Below are positions 9,301 to 18,103 of a stretch of 64,000 bases of DNA, one piece after another; the first letter of the stretch is position 1, and each line of letters starts with the position of its first letter. This stretch comes from Pseudoalteromonas sp. R3. GTDB lineage: Bacteria; Pseudomonadota; Gammaproteobacteria; Enterobacterales; Alteromonadaceae. The position numbers and the translations under genes were made by a program. The stretch spans positions 1,240,001-1,304,000 of the forward strand of contig NZ_CP034834.1 in assembly GCF_004014715.1 (NCBI RefSeq), in the 5' to 3' direction. Below the pieces are notes generated by a model, which ran no database searches, was not told the DNA's origin, and saw nothing but the letters and a program-made list of their open reading frames with translations.

Positions 9301-12112
9301 TGCGTTACTGAAACAGAAAAGCGAGCTGGGGTTGCTGATCTATCCCGCCAGCTGCCGGGTGATGGCGCAGCTGTTTGTCTCTGCGTTAGAGCGTGAGAAA
9401 TTACAACCGTTGCAGCAACAAGCCACTCAGGCGCAATTGATGGCCACGACGCTGAACGATCCGCGCTTTAACCAGTTACTGATTGGTGAGCTAAGTGAAC
9501 AACTAAACCATTTTGCAGCGCAGCTGGGTGATTACACAGGGAGTCTGGCGCGTTATTCTGCGCCACTGAGCGCTGAATATCTCATTCAGGTGTTGGCAAG
9601 CAGTAACGACCAGCCGCAGTTTGAAGTGCAGGCAGACGCACGTAAACTGGCGGAGCAGTTCCAGAGTATGGCTAAAGCCAAAGGCTTCTGGCAGACGCTG
9701 CAAGAGACCTTTGCTGAGTTAACCACCTTGTCAGAGAAGTGCCGCCTGGCGTCTGGCTGGCTGAGTGCTTATGGCGAGCAACATGACGCGAGCCTCGACT
9801 GTCAGATTGAAGCGGCGAATTACTTGTTGCTGGTTGAGCACAAAGCACTCAGTTATCAGGTGCGGGATGTTCAGACGCAGACGCACGTATCCGGTTTGAT
9901 GGGGCAACACCTGCGTATTGAAGAGCAGACTCTGGCGCTCGATTATGCTGAGTTTTTGGCCCGGACCAGTGCTTACATTGAGCAGGCTTTACCTGCATAT
10001 CAGCACTATCAGCAGTTAAAAGCCGATGTGCTGCAGGCGCAAAAAGCGCGTCTGCAACTGGAAGAGTTTAAGCCCAGACCGCTGAGCTCATTTGTGCGTA
10101 ACCAGCTCATTGATAAGGTCTATTTTCCGATCATTGGCGATAACCTGGCCAAGCAAATCGGTGCCTCAGGCAGTGCTAAGCGCACCGATTTAATGGGCAT
10201 GTTATTGCTGATCTCGCCGCCGGGATACGGTAAAACCACTTTGATTGAATATGTGGCAAACCGTCTGGGGCTGACCTTTGTTAAAGTGAACTGTCCGTCT
10301 ATTGGTCATGATCAGGTCTCTTTAGATCCGTCGCAGGCAATCAATGCGACCGCCGCCAAAGAGATAGATAAAATCAACCAGAGCTTCGAAATGGGCAACA
10401 ACGTAATGCTCTATCTGGATGACATTCAGCATACCAACCCGGAGTTTTTACAAAAGTTTATTTCGTTGTGTGACGGCTCACGACGCATTGACGGGGTATG
10501 GAATGGTAAGAGTAAAACCTACGACCTGCGTGGTAAAAAGTTTGCAGTGGTGATGGCGGGTAACCCGTATACCGAATCGGGTGAAAGCTTTAAGATCCCG
10601 GACATGCTGGCGAACCGGGCTGACATTTACAACCTGGGCGATACACTGGCCGGGTGTGAGCAAGAGTTTGCCATGAGCTTTGTGGAGAACGCACTTACTT
10701 CCAATGCAGTGCTGGCGCCACTGGCAAACCGCAATATGGCTGATTTGTACAAGCTGGTCCGAATTGCGCAGGGGGAAGACATTTCTCTGAACGAGCTGGA
10801 ATATGGCTACTCTCAGGCACAGGCGAATGAAATTACAGCGGTACTTCAGAAGTTACTGGTCATTCGCGAAACCGTGCTTAAAGTAAACGCCCAATATATT
10901 GCCTCAGCAGCGCAGGACGATAATTATCGTACTGAGCCACCATTTAAGTTGCAGGGCAGTTACCGCAACATGAATAAGATGGCCGAAAAGGTAGTCGCCG
11001 CCATGAATCAGGCAGAACTGGAAAACCTGATCCGGGATCACTACCGGGGTGAAGCGCAAACACTGAGTAAGGGCAGTGAAGAAAACTTGCTTAAACTGGG
11101 TGAATTGCGCGATACCCTGACAGTACAGGAAAACGAGCGCTGGGCTCAGATCAAGGCGGACTATGCGCGCCTTAATCGGGCCAATGACGCAGGAAGTCCG
11201 GCATTGCTGGCGGTTGAGCAACTGGCTGAAGTGAGCGGGGCGTTGTCACAGATAGCGTCTCGTCTGGATAAAACGCAGTTAAGTCACAATTACAGTGAGC
11301 AGTTTGAAGGATTGCGAGCCATTCTTGGTGAACAGGGCGTGACAGCACAGCTGCAACAACTGACCCGACAAACTGAGCAGCCAGCCATCCTCACGGTGTT
11401 GGAGCAACTTGCTGAACAGCACAAGGCGCAAAACCAGCAACTACCGCATTGGCTGGAGACCATCACTGAGACAATAAACTCGGTCGCGCAGAACAGTGAC
11501 CGCGTCACTCGTCAGGGGCAGGCTGAGCTCAAAGAAGTGCTCGAAGTGCTGGTGGCTTATCAACAGTCAGGGCAAAGCGAGCTGGTTCAGACACTGAGCG
11601 AGACGGTTGGTCAGGCGATGGCTCAAAGCGATCAGCTTGCTGCCAGCAATCAGGCAACGCTGCGGTCCGCGCTGGACTCAGTGCTCAGGCAGCAGCAAAC
11701 CAACATGTCGGCTCAGGCTCAGGATATATCGAATGCACTGGCGCAGTCCGCTGCTGGGTTAGCGCATCATCAGAGCGCGCTGGATAACGTGCTGGCATCG
11801 CTGAGCAGTCAGCAACAGTCTGAACAGAGAAAGCAAAGTGATGCCCAGCAAGCACTGATTGGCGAATTAACCGCACAGCTGGCACGCATTCAGTCGGCTA
11901 ATGTACAGGTAGATAACTACAGTGATGATGCCAGTGCCCAGGCGTTAGCAGCGGTCACTGAGTTACTGAGCCAAATGCATCAGGCGTCGCAGCAGAGTAA
12001 TGATGCGGGGTTGCGGGCGCAACTCACAGAGATCCTTGATAAGCTTGAGAACTTGCAACTGGCGCCTGCTGATAGCAATGAACCAAGAGGAGAGAATCCT
12101 TATATGCTATAA
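6329..12112 (+). CDS. Giant AAA+ ATPase, DUF3686 ('DNA repair ATPase') family
   Basis: A 1927-residue cytoplasmic protein. The N-terminal half up to about residue 480 is a beta-rich region of the DUF3686 type; residues about 490-830 are coiled coil; a second globular/helical region follows; an AAA+ module occupies roughly 1260-1520, with Walker A (PPGYGKTTL, near residue 1297) and Walker B (NVMLYLDDIQ, near 1360). The last 350-400 residues are Q/A-rich coiled coil. The database label 'DNA repair ATPase' is historical and, as far as I know, has little experimental support. Sitting directly after YqiJ and a flotillin argues for a membrane-stress or remodelling role instead. The start has a modest site (ACAGGAAAG) before the ATG. 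Confidence 0.85.
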   Translation: MTEPTSQDTASHSALEQGSYQLIKRRLSNFGSELRTQVDDLNSQRVDAFGSTELKVQGRARVRTEHNCIPRDIVLIGDKLIFAYNVFMGLKQSTHVSDVFSVQKLVQQDDHYEVEPYPSETKFLTDARFLRDFEELYTYYKETRLQHLFVQGGKLFALFQIGDRLSDVRVFRWQIAADNTLDYIDNRGERDISEHSGFDFEWIKTDRAQHEEGRHPHINVLDKVFVETVGGDLTIKIENNTETGEGIYSEPVEDSNQSLADCELYYAQVGELILLRVLPYREKQWRYFIYNCRSQQVVRQDAIGQACVQLPEDHGIIFPGGYYLQSGQTRYFEDKIEDLEFHRQLKSPNGEDVLYVFYEPTEGRYALFAYNIIEKNLQNPIYCHGYGIYEDGLTLTFKAEQEEAERVHPIQIWQSPFCSAEFAANAPAPTSGLGRIGNPDLVRAISDLYSVCKAISEQNPSVFHYEDLISHTRGILDRYHWLAEADFSTINSQLHDIFETSEQVLDEFEKVSQIQQSARQAEAEIEQESHQVLREVRPDSFKLASEFVASLDALKLLKGKVISLEEVKYINLDVLSTIQSNIDEQTRILSHATATFLQQDKALAPYHEQLQEINEKSEQSDSVTELKGYLGSLETLGGELDLLNHTMLDLEIEDSRVRTQILEDVSGVYALVNRAKAAVEIRRKSLGSVEAKAEFAARFKLFSQSITSALSAAKTPEQCDEQLSRLLIQLEELESQFSEYDEFLSEILAKRDDVYESFEAHKQQLIDERQRRALNLATAAERILQGVSRRTQSFTELDQINSYFASDPMISKLRSLTQELKELGDEVKADDIAAKLKASKDQGIRSLRDKQDIYSDGGKTVKIGKHGFSVNKQVLDLTLLPRDDELMLHLTGTEYFDVIPDQQARSQLAQAADYWAQTLPSESAEIYRGEFLSAQILRAAQRGESGLSMEQLQRAQQEDSLLTLVQAFAEPRYQEGYEKGIHDFDATQILSALLKQKSELGLLIYPASCRVMAQLFVSALEREKLQPLQQQATQAQLMATTLNDPRFNQLLIGELSEQLNHFAAQLGDYTGSLARYSAPLSAEYLIQVLASSNDQPQFEVQADARKLAEQFQSMAKAKGFWQTLQETFAELTTLSEKCRLASGWLSAYGEQHDASLDCQIEAANYLLLVEHKALSYQVRDVQTQTHVSGLMGQHLRIEEQTLALDYAEFLARTSAYIEQALPAYQHYQQLKADVLQAQKARLQLEEFKPRPLSSFVRNQLIDKVYFPIIGDNLAKQIGASGSAKRTDLMGMLLLISPPGYGKTTLIEYVANRLGLTFVKVNCPSIGHDQVSLDPSQAINATAAKEIDKINQSFEMGNNVMLYLDDIQHTNPEFLQKFISLCDGSRRIDGVWNGKSKTYDLRGKKFAVVMAGNPYTESGESFKIPDMLANRADIYNLGDTLAGCEQEFAMSFVENALTSNAVLAPLANRNMADLYKLVRIAQGEDISLNELEYGYSQAQANEITAVLQKLLVIRETVLKVNAQYIASAAQDDNYRTEPPFKLQGSYRNMNKMAEKVVAAMNQAELENLIRDHYRGEAQTLSKGSEENLLKLGELRDTLTVQENERWAQIKADYARLNRANDAGSPALLAVEQLAEVSGALSQIASRLDKTQLSHNYSEQFEGLRAILGEQGVTAQLQQLTRQTEQPAILTVLEQLAEQHKAQNQQLPHWLETITETINSVAQNSDRVTRQGQAELKEVLEVLVAYQQSGQSELVQTLSETVGQAMAQSDQLAASNQATLRSALDSVLRQQQTNMSAQAQDISNALAQSAAGLAHHQSALDNVLASLSSQQQSEQRKQSDAQQALIGELTAQLARIQSANVQVDNYSDDASAQALAAVTELLSQMHQASQQSNDAGLRAQLTEILDKLENLQLAPADSNEPRGENPYML

Positions 12113-12134
12113 GGCCGCACAGTGCGGCCTTATA
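12108..12134. terminator. Bidirectional hairpin at the end of the ATPase gene
   Basis: Perfect 13-bp arms (12108-12120 and 12122-12134) around one base. It includes the TAA stop of the ATPase gene (12110-12112) and lies 9 bases before the end of the convergent YiaA-type gene. There is no clear T tract on either side, so it may act as an mRNA 3'-end stabiliser as well as a terminator. Confidence 0.6.
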
Positions 12135-12142
12135 AATTCTGC

Positions 12143-12589
12143 TTACTCCTCGCCTTCCGTGCTATTCGCGGTTGGTGCAGGAGTATCTGCCACTAAGCCC
12201 TGACTATCTCGGACGTTCTTTTGAACGGCAATTGCGGCATACAGGCTCATCAAATACGCGATACCATAAAAGCCCTTTTCACTGAGCAGTAGCTCGGCGC
12301 GCCACAGGGCAAATACCAGTAGCACTATGGCCAGAAGGGTGGAAGCCAGGCTCAAGACATAATACATGTTTGAGGTTGGGATTTGCTCCTGTCGGTCACG
12401 GATACACTTTTGCAGTGATACCGCAGAAAACAGGCCATACAGCAGGGCTATCAGGTAATACCCTTTTTCATTCAGTGCCATTTGCGCATTGAACAGGCCT
12501 ATCAGGTAGCAGGCAATACCAATAAGCAGGGCAGCAACAGAGGCCAGTCTAAATGCTTTACTCGGTGCATAAGGGGTTGTTGTTGTCAT
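12143..12589 (-). CDS. yiaA: YiaA/YiaB-type inner membrane protein
   Basis: A 148-residue protein with four membrane helices arranged as two copies of the YiaAB two-helix unit. Each copy contains the 'x-L-x-E-K-G-(Y/F)-Y' signature (NEKGYYLIALLYGLF near residue 34 and SEKGFYGIAYLMSLY near 100) and ends in a Q-K-x-x-R-D motif. The function of this family is unknown; E. coli YiaA is an inner membrane protein. It is the last gene of a three-gene minus-strand operon, starting 11 bases after DUF2145 with a good TTAGGAG site. The symbol is by family resemblance only. Confidence 0.85.
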   Translation of the reverse strand: MTTTTPYAPSKAFRLASVAALLIGIACYLIGLFNAQMALNEKGYYLIALLYGLFSAVSLQKCIRDRQEQIPTSNMYYVLSLASTLLAIVLLVFALWRAELLLSEKGFYGIAYLMSLYAAIAVQKNVRDSQGLVADTPAPTANSTEGEE

Positions 12590-12600
12590 ACTGTGTTCTC

Positions 12601-13413
12601 CTAAAGCGGGTATTTCAGTTCAACCGGGCCATCCGGCGTCAGCACGGTACTGTGTGCCAGCAACTGATTGTTCTTTAGATAGCGGGCTATAGAGGTAAAA
12701 GTGGTGGTTTTGACCTTACCCTGGTGATCACTACTGTCTATGCCATCGTTAAAGAAGGAGCCCAGCGCCAGTTTAAAGCGGCTGACATTGAGTGTTTGCG
12801 GCTCAAAATAAGCTCGCGTATTCACTTTAAGCTGTGCCATGTCCGTGGTGTTATATAAAGCGGCATTGATCACATTCAGCGTGTGTTCGGTGCAATTTTG
12901 CTTCTGGTTGTTAAATGGGTTGGCTACCACTGAATAACGCGGATTATGGACCTTGGCAGGCACTCCCTGCGCAATTGCATCCAGTAACTTTTGTTGCAAT
13001 GCCCGCGTGGGTATCGCAATGGCCGCTTTGAGGTCATGCACTGACCAGAAAAAGTCCGTCGGGTAATCCACTATCAGCTGGCTGGTGCCGGGGTCGTCGC
13101 TCAGTTGATATAAATTGTGAATAGCATAACCCTGCTTTTTCTCGCCATCTGTGGTCGTGAGTTCGGAGTAGACCGCCAGTGCAACATGGGTAAATTCTAT
13201 GCCCTCAGGTAAGTCATTCTCGGGACGACCGACCCGGCCGATAACAAATACATGCGCGCCTTGTTGTGCGCTGTAGCGCTCAACCTGTTTGGCAAACTGA
13301 GCAATCTGGTTAGCTTCAAAGCGGGCTTCACCACTGTTTTGGCTGCCTGCAATCGTATGTGTGCTGGCACATATTGCTGCGGCCACGCACAATCCTTGTA
13401 TCCAATTCATCAT
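12601..13413 (-). CDS. DUF2145 family secreted protein
   Basis: A 270-residue protein with a signal peptide (cleavage probably after STHTIAG, near residue 22). The body contains HVFVIGRVGRP, FTHVALAVYS and a conserved NCTEHTLNVINAALY segment with a cysteine, typical of DUF2145 proteins. Those histidine and cysteine positions recall papain-like/NlpC-type folds, but that is inference. Its start overlaps the stop of the upstream gene (TAATG), so the two are translationally coupled. No experimental function is known to me. Confidence 0.8.
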   Translation of the reverse strand: MMNWIQGLCVAAAICASTHTIAGSQNSGEARFEANQIAQFAKQVERYSAQQGAHVFVIGRVGRPENDLPEGIEFTHVALAVYSELTTTDGEKKQGYAIHNLYQLSDDPGTSQLIVDYPTDFFWSVHDLKAAIAIPTRALQQKLLDAIAQGVPAKVHNPRYSVVANPFNNQKQNCTEHTLNVINAALYNTTDMAQLKVNTRAYFEPQTLNVSRFKLALGSFFNDGIDSSDHQGKVKTTTFTSIARYLKNNQLLAHSTVLTPDGPVELKYPL

Positions 13414-13763
13414 TACAGCTCCTCGTTAAGGGCTTGTGAAGGTGCAGGTCCTGCGATTAATACATCGTCACAAATGGGCAAAGGTTTTGGGTTGGCGGCA
13501 TCAGATAAGCCTGCTGCGGCCTGGGTACTGGCAATACCTACTGAAATGGCACTGAATCCGATTATTGCGACGGGGATGGCAACAGCAACCATAGACACCG
13601 TTGCACCTTCAACGGCGCTTTCACCAACGCTAAGTGCACTGTACTTACTGGCCTGGCTACTATGATGGCTGGCCTGTGATGCATGGCTGTCATTGGCTGC
13701 TGCCTGCGTACAAACCATACTTAATAGTGCTGTGCATAAAACTGAACGAAGTAAGTGAGTCAT
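13413..13763 (-). CDS. Small secreted protein of unknown function
   Basis: A 116-residue protein. I placed the start at the ATG at 13763 because a perfect AGGAGGG site precedes it; the longer in-frame ORF has no such site. It has a signal peptide (TALLSMVCTQAAA), a Ser/His-rich spacer (HASQASHHSSQASKYS), a glycine- and alanine-rich hydrophobic segment near residues 55-85 and a C-terminal tail with one cysteine. It is the first gene of the DUF2145/YiaA operon. I do not recognise it; a role beside DUF2145 in the envelope is inferred from position only. Confidence 0.7.
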   Translation of the reverse strand: MTHLLRSVLCTALLSMVCTQAAANDSHASQASHHSSQASKYSALSVGESAVEGATVSMVAVAIPVAIIGFSAISVGIASTQAAAGLSDAANPKPLPICDDVLIAGPAPSQALNEEL

Positions 13764-13781
13764 ATCTTTCCCTCCTGGTAA

Positions 13782-13799
13782 GCAAACCATGTGGTTTGC
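13782..13799. promoter_or_regulatory. Palindrome upstream of the DUF2145 operon
   Basis: GCAAACCA-TG-TGGTTTGC is an exact palindrome with 8-bp arms, placed 19 bases upstream of the operon's first start codon and about 100 bases from the divergent XRE regulator gene. It could be an operator for that regulator or a leader hairpin that affects access to the ribosome site. Confidence 0.45.
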
Positions 13800-13896
13800 G
13801 TTGACTTGCTTTCCAATTTACCGGAGGGATTGAATTTGTATACTCAAAATTAATATGTATAGTAATTAGAGACTATAAGTATAGGAATTTAATACT

Positions 13897-14634
13897 TTGA
13901 GCCAGATCCCATTAATCACTTCAACGCTTAAACAGCTATTGAAGCAACACAAACTGACCTATAAAGAGGTTGCCAATGCACTGGATATGAGCGAGGCCAA
14001 TGTGAAGCGGGTCTTTGCCAGCGAGCAGTTTAGCTTGCAGCGACTTGAGCAGATCTGTGATCTGATGCAATTGTCTTTGGCTGATTTGTTTGCGCTTGGA
14101 GAGCAAAAGCAATCACTTATCAGCCAGCTCACGCAGGCGCAGGAGCAGGAGTTGATGGAGAATCCAAAGCTCTTTTTAGTGGCTGTGTGCGTGCGTGATG
14201 GCTGGCAGTTTGAAGACATCATTTCGCAGTATCTGATAGATGAACTGGAGTGTATCCGCTTGCTGGCGCGTTTAGACAGTCTGAACATGATCCAGCTGCT
14301 GCCTAATAATCGTTATAAATCGCTGGTTGCTCAAGACTTTCGTTGGATCTCCGGCGGCCCGCTTGAGCGGTTTATCGAACAACAGGTGTTGACCAAGTTT
14401 TTACAGGGAGATTTTAACCGTGAGGATAGCTTTCGGTTTTATTTACGCGGAAGCTACAGTGATGCCACCATCAGTGTGGTACGGCGTCGTCTTGAGCAGC
14501 TCACCAAAGAAGTTGCTCAGCTTAACCAACAGGATGCACGGTTACCTCTGGACAAGCGTCAGAGTGTGGGGCTATTCATGGCGATGCGCCCCTGGCAACT
14601 GGGGTTGTTTAATGATCTCAGGCGGGATGATTAA
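13897..14634 (+). CDS. XRE-family (helix-turn-helix) transcriptional regulator
   Basis: A 245-residue protein starting at TTG. Residues about 8-65 form a Cro/CI-type helix-turn-helix (LTYKEVANALDMSEANVKRV, then SLQRLEQICDLMQLSLADLF). The remaining 180 residues are helical, with a conserved-looking block around residues 150-190 (RWISGGPLERFIEQQ, FYLRGSYSDATISVVRRRL). The larger C-terminal domain suggests binding of a ligand or partner. It is divergent from the secreted protein/DUF2145/YiaA operon, with an AT-rich shared promoter region and an 18-bp palindrome, so it probably controls that operon and itself. Confidence 0.85.
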   Translation: MSQIPLITSTLKQLLKQHKLTYKEVANALDMSEANVKRVFASEQFSLQRLEQICDLMQLSLADLFALGEQKQSLISQLTQAQEQELMENPKLFLVAVCVRDGWQFEDIISQYLIDELECIRLLARLDSLNMIQLLPNNRYKSLVAQDFRWISGGPLERFIEQQVLTKFLQGDFNREDSFRFYLRGSYSDATISVVRRRLEQLTKEVAQLNQQDARLPLDKRQSVGLFMAMRPWQLGLFNDLRRDD

Positions 14635-14739
14635 AAACATATCTCATTAAGCTATGTCGACGAAAGGTTTCTTTGTTGTATTTAAATAGGTACGATGTCG
14701 GGTTTTTATTGACGATACAACATAGAACCCGGAGATACC

Positions 14740-15396
14740 ATGATAGATATCAGCTCACTGCCTTTGTTTTTTACGACCATTTTCTTTTTGGTAATCAGCC
14801 CGGGCCCTGATCTGATTCTTTTGTCCAGTTACTCTGCTACAAAGGGGTTTCGAGCGGGACTCTTCATTGCGTTGGGTATTTTGTTTGCGGGTGTGATTCA
14901 GACAGCGTTGGTGGCTTTTGGCCTCGGGCAGTTAATGCAGACCATGCCGCTTGTGGCTTTGATTATAAAGATGATCGGGGCGGGCTATCTCGCCTACTTG
15001 GGTGTGAAGATGTTGCTGCATTGGCACAAGCATAGTGACACAGCGCAGCCAGAGAGGAGCGCTGCTATGACCGATTCAGACCTTAATGGGTTAGAGCTGA
15101 TCAGGCGTGGATGCTTTAATAACTTACTTAATCCCAAAGCGTTGTTATTCTTCAGTTTGTTTTTACCTCAATTTACCTCTTCAGAGTATGCGATGACTAC
15201 ACAGTTAATTGTACTTGGGCTTCTGCTTAGTCTGTTTGCGTTTTTCATTAACCTGCTATTTGCTGCTGCTTTCAGTAATTTGGCAAAAACTATTGTAACA
15301 CGGGCAAAAAGCATTAAGCGCTGGGCTGTGCACCTAGACGGAATTTTGGGTACTTTGTTTATTGTGTTATCGGCACGGCTAGTGTTGAGTAAATGA
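14740..15396 (+). CDS. LysE/RhtB-family amino acid exporter
   Basis: A 218-residue inner membrane protein with about six hydrophobic segments. It has the family's N-terminal 'FxxxISPGPDLILLSSYSATKGFRAGL' region (SPGP near residue 23) and the mid-protein 'FNNLLNPKALLFF' motif. Family members export amino acids or homoserine lactones; the substrate here cannot be assigned. The ATG follows CCCGGAG. It is a single gene with no obvious partner. Confidence 0.88.
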   Translation: MIDISSLPLFFTTIFFLVISPGPDLILLSSYSATKGFRAGLFIALGILFAGVIQTALVAFGLGQLMQTMPLVALIIKMIGAGYLAYLGVKMLLHWHKHSDTAQPERSAAMTDSDLNGLELIRRGCFNNLLNPKALLFFSLFLPQFTSSEYAMTTQLIVLGLLLSLFAFFINLLFAAAFSNLAKTIVTRAKSIKRWAVHLDGILGTLFIVLSARLVLSK

Positions 15397-15676
15397 GAAT
15401 TCATTATATGGTAATAAGCAACAATTAAGGTTGGGGTGTTCCTTAATTAAATACATTTTGTCTACTTTTCCCGGGGCGGTGAATAATATATTTCCTGAAT
15501 CTAATCGAGAGAATACTTTATGTTTTAGCAAAGGTAACATGAATTTAATTGTAAATGACACGATATCATTGATTAATTTTTTCTAATTATTTAGTATTGC
15601 ATTCGCTTGGCTCCAAAAGTAGAACAATAATTAAACAATAAAACATTGCCCCGACAATGTGGCTTGACGGACCTAT

Positions 15677-16720
15677 ATGGAATTTGAAACAACACTGACG
15701 CGCTCTGCGCATTACCTGAAACAGGCTTTGCCGATCATGATCCGTTACCGGATCCCACTGACCCCGTTAAATTATTCGATTTGCTACTGCTATGTTGTGG
15801 GGTCGCAGCCTGAATTGAATGTCGAGTTAGATCAAATTTTGGCGCGCTACCAGAGTTGTCCTCCTCATTTAGCCAGAGAGTTGTTTGACAAGTATCTTTC
15901 TCAGCAAGATTTGGCGTTGTTTCATGAAATATCTCATTCTTTTCAGGGCACCATAGATCAGGTTCAGAATGAAATTTCGCAAACGCTCGAGACGTCACAG
16001 GATTTTTCTGCGTTTTTATCTGAATGCCACTATGGGTTGCACAACTTGAAAAGGCAGGGATCTGAACACGATCCTCGTGCTTACGACGAAGTATTGGATT
16101 ATGTATCCAGATTGACGCGCGAAGCAGTCATGATGCAGCAAAATGCGCTGGGTTTTCAGAATAAGCTGGAGGTGGCCTATGACGAAATCAAATTACTAAA
16201 AGAAGCTCTTTTTGCATCGCAACGAGAGGCCAGCACGGATAAGCTCACCGGCCTGCTGAATCGTGGTAAATTTGACGAAGATATTGTCAATTTCTGTACT
16301 CATCCGATGAGCAAGCAAAAGGTCTTGGTGTTTGTTGATATTGATCACTTCAAGCAATTCAATGACGACTTTGGTCATCAAAAAGGTGACGATATTCTTC
16401 GTAAAGTGGCCGAAAAGTTGGCGCATCATGCTCAGGGTCGTGGTGATGCATATCGTTATGGTGGTGAAGAGTTTTGCCTGACTTTATCACTCAGCAGTGT
16501 AAGTGAAGCGGTCAGTTTTGCTAATATGATCCGTCAGGATATTCGAAAACTTTCAGTAAAAGATAAGAAAACGGGCAATCCTATCAGGCAAATCACCGCC
16601 AGTTTTGGTATTGCACTACATAAAGAAGGTGCGCCATGGCAATCGCTTATTGAGCTGGCTGACAGGGCCTTGTATCTGGCCAAATCACATGGCCGTGACA
16701 GGGTAGAAGTGGCCGGTTAG
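15677..16720 (+). CDS. Diguanylate cyclase (GGDEF domain)
   Basis: A 347-residue cytoplasmic protein. Residues 1 to about 175 are an uncharacterised helical input domain with no membrane segment, and a short coiled coil leads into the GGDEF domain (about 185-345). The active-site loop reads RYGGEEF near residue 260, and the substrate-binding block VFVDIDHFKQFND is intact, so it should make cyclic di-GMP from GTP. The usual RxxD inhibitory site upstream of the active loop is not evident (GRGDAYRYGG instead), which suggests weak product inhibition. It stands alone. Confidence 0.92.
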   Translation: MEFETTLTRSAHYLKQALPIMIRYRIPLTPLNYSICYCYVVGSQPELNVELDQILARYQSCPPHLARELFDKYLSQQDLALFHEISHSFQGTIDQVQNEISQTLETSQDFSAFLSECHYGLHNLKRQGSEHDPRAYDEVLDYVSRLTREAVMMQQNALGFQNKLEVAYDEIKLLKEALFASQREASTDKLTGLLNRGKFDEDIVNFCTHPMSKQKVLVFVDIDHFKQFNDDFGHQKGDDILRKVAEKLAHHAQGRGDAYRYGGEEFCLTLSLSSVSEAVSFANMIRQDIRKLSVKDKKTGNPIRQITASFGIALHKEGAPWQSLIELADRALYLAKSHGRDRVEVAG

Positions 16721-17030
16721 TCGGCTACTGACACTGGACCTGCATAACAATTTCTGTCAGCAAAAAGAACCATTAACTTTCCTCATATATATTATTCCCC
16801 GAATTACATACGTTAATAAAAGTTTAATTTTCATTCATTTTGTGGTTGATTTTTGATCATATACTCATTAGCTTATTATTCGCTTTACCAAAAGGTCAGA
16901 CGTCAGATGAGTGTCACATTTGTGCAATTTCGCCAGTAGGTAGTGTCGTGGCATGGCAAATTGCCGACTGATACAAGTTTGAAGGCTGGTCACAGAACAC
17001 AATGATTTTAATAGGATTAAAGAGGAAATT
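16721..17030. other. Intergenic region before the lipase gene
   Basis: AT-rich, no gene seen. It must hold the promoter of the lipase operon. A TGGCATGGCAAATTGCC stretch at 16949-16965 resembles a -24/-12 promoter but the GG-to-GC spacing is one base too long. The lipase ATG is preceded by AAAGAGGAAATT. Confidence 0.4.
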
Positions 17031-18092
17031 ATGCAGCACAAAATCAAATACTACCTGCGCCTGTCTTGGCTTTTCCTGCTAAGTTCGGTGGCATTTAATA
17101 CGTTTGCAAGTGGTTACAAAGTTGTACTTATTCACGGTCTTCAGACCAGTCAGGTGACCTCAGGTTACCCAATTGATGTAACGGGCGATGGTGAGTCATA
17201 CTGGTCAGAATTTTGGGGTCAACATGCTGATGTTCGCATTGACTGGCCTGCACTTGAGCGCATTGAAGGCAAGATAGCCAGTGACTATGTCTGGCCAAAA
17301 TTAAAGCAAATGTCACAACAGGGAACCTGTCAGCCGGGTTGTATTCTGGTTACGCATTCAACAGGTGATTTAGTTGCCCGTTACTTACTGGATAATCAGG
17401 CGAACTGGCTGGAAAATGCAGGTATGACGCCTCTGAATATCGTTGCCACTTTTGACATTGCCGGAGCCGGTGGTGGTAGTGAGCTGGCCGACTTGGCTGT
17501 CAGCGTTGCACAGGGAACTGCGGGTCTGAACCCACTTCTTGAAGCGGCGATCAGAGCCTGGCTGGGTGGCTCTGTAGAAGGTCGGTTAGGTGTTTTGAAT
17601 GATCTGAAAGTGAACAACGCAAGGCAAATAGCAGCGCTACCTGAAGCAAGAACACCAAGACTGCGTTTTGTTGCGGATGGCACACTGTTTCTCGGTGCAA
17701 CCAAGCTTTTCTTAAAAGGAACAGACGATAGTGTCGTTGCAACACACTCCGCGTGTGGCGCAAGTCGTGCTGACGATTTTGGCAGCTGTAGCACAAGTAT
17801 CGCTACCAGCGGAAAAATCGCGTCTCAAAGTGATGCTGTTAGTGGGTTCATGCCATATCACTACCCAATGTTGATGAGCGATAACTACGACCATTTCTCT
17901 GTGATCAATGACCGTGCAGAAGGCAAAGTGACCGCCGCTCAGACCAGCAAACAGCTGCTTGATGGCAATACCGTTAACTTTAATACTTACAACGAAGAAA
18001 CGGGTGCCTGGTTCTGGAAAAGTACCTATCGTTATGTTGAAAACTCAGGGAATAACAGCCTGTCTCGTCTAATGCTTAATGCGATGCAATAG
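17031..18092 (+). CDS. Secreted lipase/esterase, alpha/beta hydrolase
   Basis: A 353-residue protein with a signal peptide (cleavage near FNTFA-SG, residue 27). The mature part begins with the hydrophobic strand and HG oxyanion motif (VVLIHGLQ, residues 31-38) and has the nucleophile elbow VTHSTGD with Ser110; the usual G-x-S-x-G is replaced by H-S-T-G in a T-H-S-T-G context. Candidate His near the end: the NYDHFSVIND segment. Several cysteines (CQPGC, ACGAS, GSC) suggest disulfides in the exported enzyme. It forms an operon with the downstream gene (11-base gap). Confidence 0.8.
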   Translation: MQHKIKYYLRLSWLFLLSSVAFNTFASGYKVVLIHGLQTSQVTSGYPIDVTGDGESYWSEFWGQHADVRIDWPALERIEGKIASDYVWPKLKQMSQQGTCQPGCILVTHSTGDLVARYLLDNQANWLENAGMTPLNIVATFDIAGAGGGSELADLAVSVAQGTAGLNPLLEAAIRAWLGGSVEGRLGVLNDLKVNNARQIAALPEARTPRLRFVADGTLFLGATKLFLKGTDDSVVATHSACGASRADDFGSCSTSIATSGKIASQSDAVSGFMPYHYPMLMSDNYDHFSVINDRAEGKVTAAQTSKQLLDGNTVNFNTYNEETGAWFWKSTYRYVENSGNNSLSRLMLNAMQ

Positions 18093-18103
18093 GAGAGAAA
18101 GGT

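Noticed and set aside
16949..16964. TGGCATGGCAAATTGCC as a sigma-54 promoter for the lipase
   Set aside because: The GG-to-GC spacing is one base longer than in functional -24/-12 promoters.
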